Part shown: piece by piece, positions 51,599 through 60,480 of the stretch
How the letters are laid out: the number at the start of each line of letters is the position of its first letter
How positions within the stretch are numbered: the stretch's first letter is position 1
Assembly (NCBI GenBank): GCA_944377745.1
Contig: CALWFV010000001.1
Location: 186,001-250,000, forward strand
Source: an uncultured Mediterraneibacter sp.
GTDB lineage: Bacteria > Bacillota > Clostridia > Lachnospirales > Lachnospiraceae
Length of the DNA stretch: 64,000 nt
Reading direction: 5' to 3'
Translations under genes and position numbers: made by a program
Notes under the pieces: generated by a model
The model's input: the letters and a program-made list of their open reading frames with translations, nothing else
The model's database searches: none
Told to the model about the DNA's origin: nothing

Positions 51599-51615
51599 AA
51601 AGTTCTCCTCCGGGA

Positions 51616-52140
51616 TCACATGATGTACTGTAAGAGCGGTTCCAGATATTTCTTATCTGTCCAGTCGCACTTCTGTCCCACTGCACACATCAGGGCGGTC
51701 ATCCATGGCTCATAGGTCGATGGATCTTTTTTGGCAACCGCTTTCTGAAGGATCCTGCACATTGTCCTGTCCGTAAAAGACATGGCAGACTCGTCCCACA
51801 TTCCTCTTCCATAAAACAGAGGAATTTCTTTCAGATCGTCTTTCAGATTATGTTCTTTTACCTCTTTCAGTGCCTTTTCATCGTACGGGGAAGCCCCCAC
51901 GCAGAAAACTGCTGTCTTTTTCCCCTCCAGGATCTGCCTGTTTTTCCTCAGAAACGAGAGTCCGGCTATCCCCGATGCATAGATTCCTCCGCATAGTACG
52001 ATCCTGTCATAGTCCCTGAGTATCCGGCTTTTCGCCTTCGGCGTCTCGACGATATCAAATCCCGCAGCATCCGCCAGCCACTGGGCATATTTCTTTGTTG
52101 CCCCGTATTTGGACTGGTAGATGATCAGACCTTTCCCCAT
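51616..52140 (-). CDS. Flavodoxin-domain protein (HemG/flavodoxin_5-like)
   Basis: 174 residues. N-terminal GLIIYQSKYGATKKYAQWLA is the FMN phosphate loop, followed by a Rossmann-like flavodoxin core (DRIVLCGGIYASG). The length and pattern fit the protoporphyrinogen oxidase HemG-like group, but HemG activity is not implied; an anaerobe with mostly cobalamin-type tetrapyrrole genes would more likely use it for electron transfer. The ATG at 52140 starts the gene. Confidence 0.88.
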   Translation of the reverse strand: MGKGLIIYQSKYGATKKYAQWLADAAGFDIVETPKAKSRILRDYDRIVLCGGIYASGIAGLSFLRKNRQILEGKKTAVFCVGASPYDEKALKEVKEHNLKDDLKEIPLFYGRGMWDESAMSFTDRTMCRILQKAVAKKDPSTYEPWMTALMCAVGQKCDWTDKKYLEPLLQYIM

Positions 52141-52171
52141 AGCGTTCTCCTCCTCTCAAATCTTTTCCGTC

Positions 52172-52657
52172 TTAACCCGGAGTATGTACGTCGCCCTTGT
52201 CCGCGGCAAATTCAAACTCCAGGGCTGTTACCTCTGCTCCGACCAGTTTAACCCGGTTCTCTCCCTGTTTTATCTCAAAAGTTCCTGAACCTTCCTGTTC
52301 TCCACCGGTTGACGCTTCACATTCCACAAGCGTGGACAGATTTCCATCCGGATCGATCAGGACAAGTTTCGCTTTTCCGGATGAGACACTCAGTTTCCAG
52401 GAAAGGGTGACTTCCGTATCGTCGGGAGCCGTATAGTTCCATATTGTATCCATCCCTTCCATCTTTTCCGCTGAGCCGGACACTGTATTATCATCCTGGC
52501 TTCCCGAATAATTTGTCAGATTATAACTGTTGGTTTCCCCCGCGATTCCCTTCTCGTTATCATAAAATCTTTCCCCGGGATTCACGGCGAAAGTGCATCC
52601 TGTGATTAGCATGCCTGCTGCAAGTGCTACCAGGCATCGTTTTATTTTATATTGCAT
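52172..52657 (-). CDS. Small lipoprotein
   Basis: 161 residues. The signal peptide MQYKIKRCLVALAAGMLITGC ends in a lipobox (LITGC), so it is a membrane-anchored lipoprotein. The mature part is acidic with a beta-sandwich look (TEVTLSWKLSVSSGKAKLVLIDPDG...). Family not recognised. The ATG at 52657 lies 15 bp after the stop of the pRiA4b ORF-3-like gene. Confidence 0.82.
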   Translation of the reverse strand: MQYKIKRCLVALAAGMLITGCTFAVNPGERFYDNEKGIAGETNSYNLTNYSGSQDDNTVSGSAEKMEGMDTIWNYTAPDDTEVTLSWKLSVSSGKAKLVLIDPDGNLSTLVECEASTGGEQEGSGTFEIKQGENRVKLVGAEVTALEFEFAADKGDVHTPG

Positions 52658-52672
52658 GATCTTTCCTTCACT

Positions 52673-54403
52673 TTAATATCCAAACCGCTGCATCTCCTGT
52701 CTGAATTCTTCGATCGCTTTCAGCTTTTTTACTCTCCTCAGTCTGATCCCTGATTCCCTGCAGATCTGTTCCAGGGTCGCTTCGATGATGACATTGCCTA
52801 CACGGATCTCCTTTGGCGCCCCAAAATGAAAGATAAAACCGATCAACGCCTCCGCCAGAGTCACGCCTGCATCTTTTTCCGGGCCTGCCATTTCTGCCTT
52901 CAGCATGAGCCCGGAATGTGCATCTGCTACAAGGCAAAGACAGGGATTTGCAGGACGCTGGTACCGCTCGTCCATGACAGCGGCTCCGGTGTAAGCGATA
53001 TCAGCCTCCAGCACAGCATTGCATTTCTCAGATTTTCTCAGATCTTCAAGGAGATTTTCATCTGTCAGGGTCAGAACAGGGAAGTTACATCCGGTAAACG
53101 GAAGCGGAAGTTCTCCCGCAGTTATCTCATCCCCGTCTGTGGAGTAAAAGTAGGTGTTTTTGTGTTCAAAATCCACCTTTATCTCATTCTTCCGGTAATA
53201 CTCCACTGCATCGGCAAGCATCTTCAGATATCCGGTCATGCGAAGGACTTCACTCTTGTCCATATTGTATGGGAAATATCCCCGCTGGTAAGACAGAAAA
53301 TACAGCCACTGGTTCTTCCCGCGGAATTTATATCCCAGATCCTTTACAGTCTGCCACTGTTCCCTGGTCAGTTCTTCCCTGTTTCCCCAGTAGCAGGTCA
53401 GATTGTTCTGACTGAACATGGCGTATTCGGAAGAGAGGTTCATTTTCTCCGACAGTGTCAGCAGCATAAAATCATTCAGTCCGTCAAGACCTTCATACAC
53501 GGAGATCCCATAGCAGTCTCCTCCCTTTCCGAGAATGCTGACAAAAACTTCGTCCTCCCATTCGCCTTCCAGCGTGATCAGATCCATATCCCAGAACGTT
53601 TCCCAGGGTTTGATCTCTTTTAAACGCATCGCCGCCTCATATAGAGCGCGCCATTCCTCCAGGTCAGCCTCACGGCGTTCCCCGTCGTATCCGTCCGTCT
53701 CCTCTGCTCCGCCTTCAGTCACTGCTTTTCCGCCTTTCTGCACTGCATCGAAAGTCCCGCGTTCTCCCATCAGAAGTTTTTCATACAGCGTATTGGCGTC
53801 AGATTCATCCGGTTTCTTTACAAACCGTACCTGGAAACAGGATTCCAGAAGTTTATTGGTCCCTTCGATATCGTAATATGACGGATCATACTCCCCGTCT
53901 TCCATGTATCCCGTTGCCTCTGCCCACCCGCAGATATCCTCATGTTCCTCATTCTCCGGATCCCGGATCGCCTCCAGAAAATCATAATATCCGCCGATCC
54001 CTCCGCAGTCCTCAAAGGGACAGGCTCCTTTCGCTTTCAGGACGACCGGGTGAGTATATTCGCTGTCCGGTATCACTGATTCGACATCGACCCTGTGTTC
54101 CCAGTCGTCCCCAAAGTCATAGCAGTAAGTAAACCACTTTACACGCTCCATATATGGATCGATCTGAGTCTCTGTGGCTTCTTCCAGCTCATAGTATGGA
54201 TCTCCATAATCTTCATCTATCTCTTCCACACAGATCCCCAGATCATGGAACCGGAACATAAACAGATGATACCCCTTCCATCCCATGATCTCATTGAACA
54301 GTACGCCGAGTTGTGAAAATGTGATCCCCGCTGGGATGATGCATCTGCGCCAGATCGGGGGATGGGAGCCCTTGACCGTTATTTTTACCTGATATGCCTT
54401 CAT
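52673..54403 (-). CDS. pRiA4b ORF-3-like protein with long C-terminal region
   Basis: 576 residues. The first 190 are a pRiA4b ORF-3-like domain (VTVKGSHPPIWRRCIIPAG, then YDFGDDWEHRVDVE), a family found in many bacteria whose function is unsettled. The rest (about 240-576) is not clearly assigned and may hold a second domain; it includes W/Y-rich phrases such as FWDMDLITLEGEWEDEVFV. No membrane helix. ATG at 54403. The 70-bp interval to the phosphatase gene is bare. Confidence 0.85.
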   Translation of the reverse strand: MKAYQVKITVKGSHPPIWRRCIIPAGITFSQLGVLFNEIMGWKGYHLFMFRFHDLGICVEEIDEDYGDPYYELEEATETQIDPYMERVKWFTYCYDFGDDWEHRVDVESVIPDSEYTHPVVLKAKGACPFEDCGGIGGYYDFLEAIRDPENEEHEDICGWAEATGYMEDGEYDPSYYDIEGTNKLLESCFQVRFVKKPDESDANTLYEKLLMGERGTFDAVQKGGKAVTEGGAEETDGYDGERREADLEEWRALYEAAMRLKEIKPWETFWDMDLITLEGEWEDEVFVSILGKGGDCYGISVYEGLDGLNDFMLLTLSEKMNLSSEYAMFSQNNLTCYWGNREELTREQWQTVKDLGYKFRGKNQWLYFLSYQRGYFPYNMDKSEVLRMTGYLKMLADAVEYYRKNEIKVDFEHKNTYFYSTDGDEITAGELPLPFTGCNFPVLTLTDENLLEDLRKSEKCNAVLEADIAYTGAAVMDERYQRPANPCLCLVADAHSGLMLKAEMAGPEKDAGVTLAEALIGFIFHFGAPKEIRVGNVIIEATLEQICRESGIRLRRVKKLKAIEEFRQEMQRFGY

Positions 54404-54476
54404 ATGTGCCTCCTTTGCTCATCTCAATGATTGGATCGTGTCCATAGTCCCATGATACCTCAATCTCTTCCATCCC

Positions 54477-55079
54477 TCAACAGCTTTTCAGTTTCTTAAC
54501 ATTCTTTAAGACACCTTCTCCTTTATTCCAGTCCTCTTCTGACACTTCCGCCGTAAATCCACCGCCGTTTTCCACCTGCCAGTGATAAAAATCATAGGGT
54601 TCCTCCGCCAACTGTGACAATGCCGCCATGATCGTCCCTCCGTGTACTACAAACGCCGCGCTCGCCGCTCTTTCTTCTGTCATCAGGCTGATCCATTTTC
54701 GAACTCCTTCTGCGCATCTCTCCCGGAAGGCCTCCTGCGCCTCCCCATCCGGGAACGCCGTCGTTCCCTCTGATTCCAGCCATTCAACATAAGCCGGATG
54801 CTCTTTCAGTTCCTCATAAGTCTTTCCCTCAAAGAGGCCGAAATTACACTCCCTGAGCATAGGCTCTGTACGGATCTCCACACCCGGATAGATCAGGCGT
54901 GCTGTCTCGATACACCGCTTCATTGGACTCGCAATGATATACTGTACATCCGGATATGTATATCTTCTGTTGCGAAACGCTTCCACTGCTGCGTCTGACA
55001 GATGCTCATCTGTACATCCGATATACCGTCTTTTTTCATTGCCAGGCGTGGGCAGGTGACGAATAAATACTGTCTTCAT
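54477..55079 (-). CDS. cobC: Histidine phosphatase family protein, probable alpha-ribazole phosphatase
   Basis: 200 residues of the phosphoglycerate mutase-like fold. The catalytic histidine is in FIRHLPTPGNE and the second in VVHGGTIMA, with the acid in RECNFGLFEG. The canonical RHG is RHL here, a variant also seen in clostridial CobC-like proteins. In this context, next to cobS and cobT (only the toxin-antitoxin pair between), CobC, which removes the phosphate from alpha-ribazole-5'-phosphate, is likely, but other substrates cannot be excluded. ATG at 55079. Confidence 0.72.
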   Translation of the reverse strand: MKTVFIRHLPTPGNEKRRYIGCTDEHLSDAAVEAFRNRRYTYPDVQYIIASPMKRCIETARLIYPGVEIRTEPMLRECNFGLFEGKTYEELKEHPAYVEWLESEGTTAFPDGEAQEAFRERCAEGVRKWISLMTEERAASAAFVVHGGTIMAALSQLAEEPYDFYHWQVENGGGFTAEVSEEDWNKGEGVLKNVKKLKSC

Positions 55080-55143
55080 AATTTTTCTCCAAAGTCAATG
55101 ATATAAATTGTTCCTTAATTTTGCGAATTTCATATCTATTGAG

Positions 55144-55179
55144 TTGATTCTGCATTGCAAATGGCATATACTGTATGTG
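55144..55179 (+). promoter_or_regulatory. Promoter and operator of the DinJ/YafQ pair
   Basis: TTGATT (55144-55149) and TATACT (55167-55172) are 17 bp apart. An imperfect palindrome CATATAC-T-GTATGTG (55165-55179) overlaps the -10, the usual place for autorepression by antitoxin or antitoxin-toxin complex. Confidence 0.65.
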
Positions 55180-55205
55180 TAATAAACTTGAAAGGGGCTG
55201 ATACA

Positions 55206-55481
55206 ATGGCTAACACGACAAATTTCAGCGTCCGCATGGACAGTGACATCAAAAAGCAGTGCGAAAAGCTTTACAATGAATTAGGCATAAATCTCACTAC
55301 AGCGATCAATGTATTTCTTCGCCAGTCGCTCCGCGTCGGTGGCTTTCCCTTTGAAGTCAGGCTGGAACAACCTAACAAGGAAACCATTGCCGCCATGTTA
55401 GAGGCAGAACGGATTGCACATGATCCCAATGTAAAGCACTACTCCGATGTAGAAGAGGCCCTCCGGGAGCTGAAACGATGA
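55206..55481 (+). CDS. RelB/DinJ-family antitoxin
   Basis: 91 residues. N-terminal NTTNFSVRMDSDIKKQCEKLYNELGINLTTAINVFLRQSLR is the ribbon-helix-helix DNA-binding part; the C-terminal helix (about 60-91) would wrap the toxin. It binds and neutralises YafQ and represses the operon. The ATG at 55206 follows AAAGGGG; an earlier ATG at 55155 falls in the promoter and is rejected. The stop overlaps the toxin start (ATGA). Confidence 0.93.
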   Translation: MANTTNFSVRMDSDIKKQCEKLYNELGINLTTAINVFLRQSLRVGGFPFEVRLEQPNKETIAAMLEAERIAHDPNVKHYSDVEEALRELKR

Positions 55482-55759
55482 AACGCGATATTGTTTGGAC
55501 AACAAAGTTCAAAAAAGATTACAAAATGGCAATAAAGCGGCACCTGGACATTAACCTGTTAGATGATATTATACGGGCTTTGTCCCGGGGCGAAAAATTG
55601 CCAGCCAAAAACAAAGACCATGAACTTACCGGCGATTGGGTAGGGCATCGGGAATGTCACATTCAGCCGGACTGGCTGCTCATCTACCGGATCGAGGATG
55701 ATGTGCTGGTACTGACCTTGGCACGCACCGGATCGCACAGCGACTTGTTCGGCAAATAA
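55478..55759 (+). CDS. yafQ: YafQ-family mRNA interferase toxin
   Basis: 93 residues of the RelE/ParE superfamily. The residues known from E. coli YafQ are seen: the histidine in HELTGDWVGHRECH, the HIQPDWLLIY stretch and the C-terminal SHSDLF with the catalytic histidine. It would cut mRNA at the ribosome when the antitoxin is lost. It overlaps the antitoxin by 4 bp and ends 8 bp before a strong terminator stem. The module sits on the plus strand inside the minus-strand cobalamin cluster, so it looks like an insertion. Confidence 0.94.
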   Translation: MKRDIVWTTKFKKDYKMAIKRHLDINLLDDIIRALSRGEKLPAKNKDHELTGDWVGHRECHIQPDWLLIYRIEDDVLVLTLARTGSHSDLFGK

Positions 55760-55767
55760 TTCATTTA

Positions 55768-55803
55768 CCGTCGTATGGGGAAACCTGTACGACGGTTTTT
55801 CTG
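55768..55803 (+). terminator. Intrinsic terminator after the toxin gene
   Basis: CCGTCGTA (55768-55775) and TACGACGG (55788-55795), a perfect 8-bp stem, followed by TTTTTCTG. Confidence 0.85.
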
Positions 55804-55844
55804 TATCAGTCAAAGATTCGGCTCCATTCATAGGTTATGCTATC

Positions 55845-56609
55845 TTAACTTATCCCCCTGCTCAACACTGCCCCTGCCAGCATCGCCAGTTCACAGACCT
55901 GCAGAAAATATCCCGCCAGATCCCCTGTAGTCCCGCCGAACTGCTTCCGGCTCATCCTGTAATAATAGAAAAACACAAGAAGCGCCGCCAGGATCACGAT
56001 CACTGCCGTCTTCCAGGAAAGATACAGCATGATTCCGCTGCAGGCACATGCCCACAGGATCAGCACTACTCTGACGCGCTTTCTCTGGGCTCCGTCCTGA
56101 AAGGTGCGCAGAAGTCCGCTGTTCTTTGCCGCCCGGAAACGCACCACAGAAATACCGCTCAGAGACCGGGAAAGCATATATGTACACGCGATCACAGGCA
56201 GAAGTTTCATCGTAACTTCACTCCAGAACGCCACATCTGCCAGGAAATAAACACACAGCCCGATCACAGCGAAAGCTCCTGTATTCGGGTCCTTCAGGAT
56301 CTCCAGCTTCTTCTCCCTGTCCCCGTAGGAACTGAGGGCGTCCACCGTATCTGCAAACCCGTCCAGATGGATCCCGCCGGATACAAGCACCGGGATCAGT
56401 GCCATGGCGATTGCAAAAAACAGGTTTCCACAGGAAGTATGTTCCATAAGAAGATATCCGATAAGAAGCTGCAGCCCTCCTGTGACCGCTCCCACCACAG
56501 GAAAAAAACACATCGCATACTTCATATTTTTCTCGTTCCATTCCACCATGGGGACCGGGATCTTGGAATACATGGATATGGCGATTGCCAGTGATCGTAA
56601 CAGGTACAT
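55845..56609 (-). CDS. cobS: Adenosylcobinamide-GDP ribazoletransferase
   Basis: 254 residues, about six transmembrane helices. It joins adenosylcobinamide-GDP and alpha-ribazole, the last step of cobalamin assembly. The motif SGGIHLDGFADTVDAL with its acidic residues is the metal-binding site of CobS. The ATG at 56609 follows cobT after 13 bp. The gene is the last of the cobT-cobS end of the large cluster. Confidence 0.95.
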   Translation of the reverse strand: MYLLRSLAIAISMYSKIPVPMVEWNEKNMKYAMCFFPVVGAVTGGLQLLIGYLLMEHTSCGNLFFAIAMALIPVLVSGGIHLDGFADTVDALSSYGDREKKLEILKDPNTGAFAVIGLCVYFLADVAFWSEVTMKLLPVIACTYMLSRSLSGISVVRFRAAKNSGLLRTFQDGAQRKRVRVVLILWACACSGIMLYLSWKTAVIVILAALLVFFYYYRMSRKQFGGTTGDLAGYFLQVCELAMLAGAVLSRGIS

Positions 56610-56622
56610 TTATCCCACACTC

Positions 56623-57693
56623 CTACTCATACTCTTCATACTGTTCCACTTTGATCTCCTCAAAGGTACTCATCTTCAGATAGACCGCCAGTCCCATGTC
56701 CAGAAGAGGCATGGCGGCTACTGCTCCGCTCCCTTCCCCGAGAGACATATTACAGTCGATAAATTCAGACAGCCCCAGTGCATCCAGTACCATTCCTCCT
56801 GCCGTCTCCCCTGACCTGTGAGACGCCAGCATATAATCCCTGCACTCCGGTACCATCTTTACCGCACACAGAGCCGCGGCTGATGAGATGAACCCGTCGA
56901 TCATGACCGGGATGTGGCAGAAAGCCCCGCCCAGAAATACTCCGGCAAGTCCGGCAATATCAAGACCTCCCACTTTCGCCAGGACATCCAGCGCGTCCTT
57001 TCGGTCAGGCTCATTGAGACGAATGGCTTCCCGGATCACCTGCACCTTTCGCCTGAGCCCTTCTGAGCTTAAACCTGCCCCGCGCCCGGTGACCGCCTCC
57101 ACGTCCTTTTCCAGGAGAACAGAGACCACAGCGCTGCTGGTCGTGGTATTGCCGATCCCCATCTCTCCTGTAGCCAGGATATCGTATCCCTTTTCCGCCA
57201 GTTCTCTGACGATCCGGATTCCGTTTAAGACTGCCTGCGCGGCCTGCTCCCTTGTCATGGCCGGACCTTTCATCATATCCTTTGTCCCGTATGCCACCTT
57301 GTATTTCTCTCTGGTGACCGCCGGCACATCTGTGACCATCCCGATATCCACCGGAAACAGATCCACGCCGGCGATCTCCGCCATAAGGCAGACGCTGGTT
57401 TCCTTCTTCGTGAAGTTTTCCGCTACAATGGCTGTGACTTCCTGCCCGGTCTGGGTAACTCCTTCCGCCACTACGCCGTTGTCGGCACACATGATTACAA
57501 GTCCTTTCCGGTCAAGACTGTAAACAGGCTTTCCCTTTATCCCCGCGATCCGTATCACCGCATCTTCCAGTTTTCCCAGGCTGAACAGAGGCTTTCCGAC
57601 CGTTTTCCACCTCTGCTTTGCCTTTTCCATGCTCTCCGCGTCTGCCGGCACGATCTGTTTTAACTCTTCTCTCAGTTTTTCTTCTGCTGTCAT
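56623..57693 (-). CDS. cobT: Nicotinate-nucleotide-dimethylbenzimidazole phosphoribosyltransferase
   Basis: 356 residues. CobT makes alpha-ribazole-5'-phosphate, the lower-ligand nucleotide. The catalytic glutamate is in SLGEGSGAVAA near the end, and DNGVVAEGVTQTGQEVTA and GEMGIGNTTTSSAV are conserved. The start is the ATG at 57691-57693, in the sequence TGA-G-ATG at the end of cbiA, so the two are coupled; an earlier GTG at 57717 is possible. Confidence 0.94.
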   Translation of the reverse strand: MTAEEKLREELKQIVPADAESMEKAKQRWKTVGKPLFSLGKLEDAVIRIAGIKGKPVYSLDRKGLVIMCADNGVVAEGVTQTGQEVTAIVAENFTKKETSVCLMAEIAGVDLFPVDIGMVTDVPAVTREKYKVAYGTKDMMKGPAMTREQAAQAVLNGIRIVRELAEKGYDILATGEMGIGNTTTSSAVVSVLLEKDVEAVTGRGAGLSSEGLRRKVQVIREAIRLNEPDRKDALDVLAKVGGLDIAGLAGVFLGGAFCHIPVMIDGFISSAAALCAVKMVPECRDYMLASHRSGETAGGMVLDALGLSEFIDCNMSLGEGSGAVAAMPLLDMGLAVYLKMSTFEEIKVEQYEEYE

Positions 57694-57694
57694 C

Positions 57695-59227
57695 TCATTC
57701 ACCCATCTTATCCTCACATTCTTTTCGATTTCTGTCCTGCCTTTTCTCCTGATCGGAATCCATTCCTGTCTCAGTCTTTTCTCTCCAGTTCCCGCATCTT
57801 CTCACAAAACGCTCTGCAAATCCTCTCATGGACGGCAGATACAGATGAGGATATCCCGCGAACAGATTTCCCTCCATATGGATGCAGTTCCATTTTCTGC
57901 ATCCGTCCGGCTTCACGGCAACACAGTCCTCTCCACTGTCCGTACTGTCCCAGTAATGGAACTCATGTCCCCGGACCGTCTCCCCCGAGAGAAGATATCC
58001 TTCCGAAAGACGATTTCCCTCCGGACAAGAGTCCCCTTCCTCCCGGCTCCTGATCTGCACATATCCGAACCGGACCAGTTTTCCTGTGGGATATGTCCTC
58101 CCATGTATCCTTCCCACGAGGGAATAAACATTCCCATCCCGGTTCTCCATCTCTTCATGAAGATACATGAATCCCCCGCACTCGGCAAGGCAGGGCATCC
58201 CCGCTTCCAGCGCAGACCTCACAGAAGACAGCATTCCTTCATTCTCCGCAAGTTCTTTCCCGTGAAGTTCCGGATATCCTCCGCCCAGGATCAATCCGTC
58301 CAGGTCCTCCGGCAGGGCACTGTCACGAAGCGGACTGAAGGGAACGAGAGTGCATCCAAGATCTTCCAGAAGAGTCAGATTGTCCTTGTAATAAAAGCAG
58401 AACGCCTCATCTCTGGCAATGCCAAGGCGGATTTTTCTCCTGACCGGAACGTGATCTCCATCCTGTTCTCTGACCTGCTCCGATCCTGACCCCGATCCTG
58501 CTCCGATCCCGGAGTCCCGTGCCGCTCTCCCTGCGATCTCTCTCACCAGATCCAGGTCCACCGTCCGGGAAAAGAGATTTCCTGCCTCCTGCATCCGTGC
58601 TTTCAGCCCCTCCATCTCCTGGGGCGTCACAAGTCCCAGATGACGGCTCTCCATCCGGAAACAGGGATCCTCCGGCAGATAGCCCACCACCGGGATACCG
58701 AGTCCCATTTTCCGGAGTTCCTCCTCCAGCATCTTCTTCAGCCGGGGATACAGCATATCCGATACCCGGTTCAGAAGGATCCCGCAGACATTGCTGTCCT
58801 CCCGGAACTCCGCGATTCCCTTCACCACTGCCGCCAGAGAAAGGGACGCGCCCCGGCAGGGAAGCACCAGAAGGACGGGAAGCCCGAGCGTCCTTGCCAC
58901 ATCGTAGGAGCTGGCTCTCTCCGAATCCAGCGCCATACCGTCGTAATATCCCATCACGCCCTCTGTGACAGTGATATCTGCGCCCTCTGTATGTCTTTCA
59001 TATTCCCGGATCAGTTCCTCTTTTCCGGAAAAGAACAGATCCAGGTTCTTCGAATCAATCCCAAGCACTTCTCTGTGGAACATGGGGTCAATGTAATCCG
59101 GACCGCACTTGCACGCCCGCACCTTCAATCCCCGGTCCCGCAGCGCCGCCATCAGCGCACATGCCGCCGCAGTCTTCCCGCCGCCGCTGGCAGGGGCAGT
59201 GAGCAGGATCCCTCCTGTCTTCTCCAT
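57695..59227 (-). CDS. cbiA: Cobyrinate a,c-diamide synthase
   Basis: 510 residues. CbiA amidates the a and c side chains of cobyrinate using glutamine. The N-terminal LLTAPASGGGKTAAACAL binds ATP; the amidotransferase part has the cysteine in LAECGGFMYL and a conserved histidine in GHEFHYW. A polar C-terminal tail, rich in K, R, E and D, is longer than in most CbiA. The ATG at 59227 overlaps the stop of the CbiET gene. Confidence 0.96.
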   Translation of the reverse strand: MEKTGGILLTAPASGGGKTAAACALMAALRDRGLKVRACKCGPDYIDPMFHREVLGIDSKNLDLFFSGKEELIREYERHTEGADITVTEGVMGYYDGMALDSERASSYDVARTLGLPVLLVLPCRGASLSLAAVVKGIAEFREDSNVCGILLNRVSDMLYPRLKKMLEEELRKMGLGIPVVGYLPEDPCFRMESRHLGLVTPQEMEGLKARMQEAGNLFSRTVDLDLVREIAGRAARDSGIGAGSGSGSEQVREQDGDHVPVRRKIRLGIARDEAFCFYYKDNLTLLEDLGCTLVPFSPLRDSALPEDLDGLILGGGYPELHGKELAENEGMLSSVRSALEAGMPCLAECGGFMYLHEEMENRDGNVYSLVGRIHGRTYPTGKLVRFGYVQIRSREEGDSCPEGNRLSEGYLLSGETVRGHEFHYWDSTDSGEDCVAVKPDGCRKWNCIHMEGNLFAGYPHLYLPSMRGFAERFVRRCGNWREKTETGMDSDQEKRQDRNRKECEDKMGE

Positions 59228-60480
59228 CAGGCATCACCTCTCTCTGCAGAAATCCCTCCTGCGGAAATGATATAGACCGGATTCTGTCCCGTCATCATAT
59301 GATATCTCCCCAGTTCCCGGGATCTGGACACGGAAAGCTGAGTGATCTCCGGATGCCTCAGCAGTCCTCCTTCAACCGCCTCCATCACTTCCTTTACTGT
59401 CTCAAGGGAAATGGCGTTGATGACAATGCGGACCTGATCATTTTTCTCAATGGCACAGGAAAGGATTTCCTTCAGATTGCCGGAACTTCCCCCGACGAAC
59501 AGATGGGTTGGGGGTTCCAAAGTCTTCAATGCTTCCGGAGCCACTCCTGGAATGATCCGTATCCCGTCCGTCCGGAATCGTCTCCGGTTCGCCCGAATCA
59601 GTTCCAGCGCTTCCGGATTTTTCTCCACTGCATAGACCCGGATCCGGCTCCCGCATCGCGCCGCCTCTACGGATACAGATCCGGTTCCCGCGCCAACATC
59701 CCACACTACCGCGTCTTCTGTCAGCCTGAGCCGGGCGATGCTGACCGCCCGGACCTCTTCCTTGGTCATTGGGACCTTTCCCCGGATGAACTCTTTGTCG
59801 CTCACATGGGGACCTGTCTGTTCCGACGGATGGGAATTCTCGATCAGCACCGTACAGAGTCCCTCCAGGTCGTCTCCTGTAAGCTCAGAAGGTTTCCCGG
59901 AAATGATCTTTTCATCCTCGTAAGAGAGCCTGCTGCCGGCATGGATCGTCACATGATCCATCCCGTATTCCAGCAGCCTCTCCAGCACCTTCTTTCCACT
60001 CCCTGCGCTTCCCAGCAGGAGGAACGTTTTCCTGTTACGGTCCACTGTTTGTATAAAGTCCTCATCTTTGCCGTGAAGACTCACAAGAGCAGCGTCCTCC
60101 CAGGAAGTCTCCAGTCTGGCGGCAAGGTACACTACAGAAGAAATACCGGGAATCATCTTCACTTTACATCCCTTCATCCGTTCCCGGATTTCTGAAGCAA
60201 GCTTCTTTGCCCCGCTGTAAAAACCGGTATCGCCGGAAAGGAGCACTCCGATCCGTCCGTACTCCGGGTGTGTCTCCACATAGGAAACGATCTCTTTCGG
60301 ACGATATTCCGCCAGCATCGGCTTACTCTTTCTCTCTTCGCTTCCAACAGATTCCAGCATGCGCTGTGCCCCGATCAGACAGTCGCAGGAGCGGATACAT
60401 CTCTCTGCCTGCACGGTCATTCCATCTTCTGTTCCCATTCCGATCCCCACAAGGAAGATCACACGCTCTTTCTCACACAT
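59227..60480 (-). CDS. cbiET: Cobalt-precorrin-7 methyltransferase, CbiE-CbiT fusion
   Basis: 417 residues. The N-terminal CbiE part (about 1-205) starts VIFLVGIGMGTEDGMTVQA and methylates C5; the C-terminal CbiT part (about 225-417), with the SAM motif WDVGAGTGSVSVEAAR, methylates C15 and decarboxylates the acetate side chain. The fusion is the CobL arrangement. The ATG at 60480 overlaps the end of cbiH (stop at 60473). Confidence 0.95.
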   Translation of the reverse strand: MCEKERVIFLVGIGMGTEDGMTVQAERCIRSCDCLIGAQRMLESVGSEERKSKPMLAEYRPKEIVSYVETHPEYGRIGVLLSGDTGFYSGAKKLASEIRERMKGCKVKMIPGISSVVYLAARLETSWEDAALVSLHGKDEDFIQTVDRNRKTFLLLGSAGSGKKVLERLLEYGMDHVTIHAGSRLSYEDEKIISGKPSELTGDDLEGLCTVLIENSHPSEQTGPHVSDKEFIRGKVPMTKEEVRAVSIARLRLTEDAVVWDVGAGTGSVSVEAARCGSRIRVYAVEKNPEALELIRANRRRFRTDGIRIIPGVAPEALKTLEPPTHLFVGGSSGNLKEILSCAIEKNDQVRIVINAISLETVKEVMEAVEGGLLRHPEITQLSVSRSRELGRYHMMTGQNPVYIISAGGISAERGDA

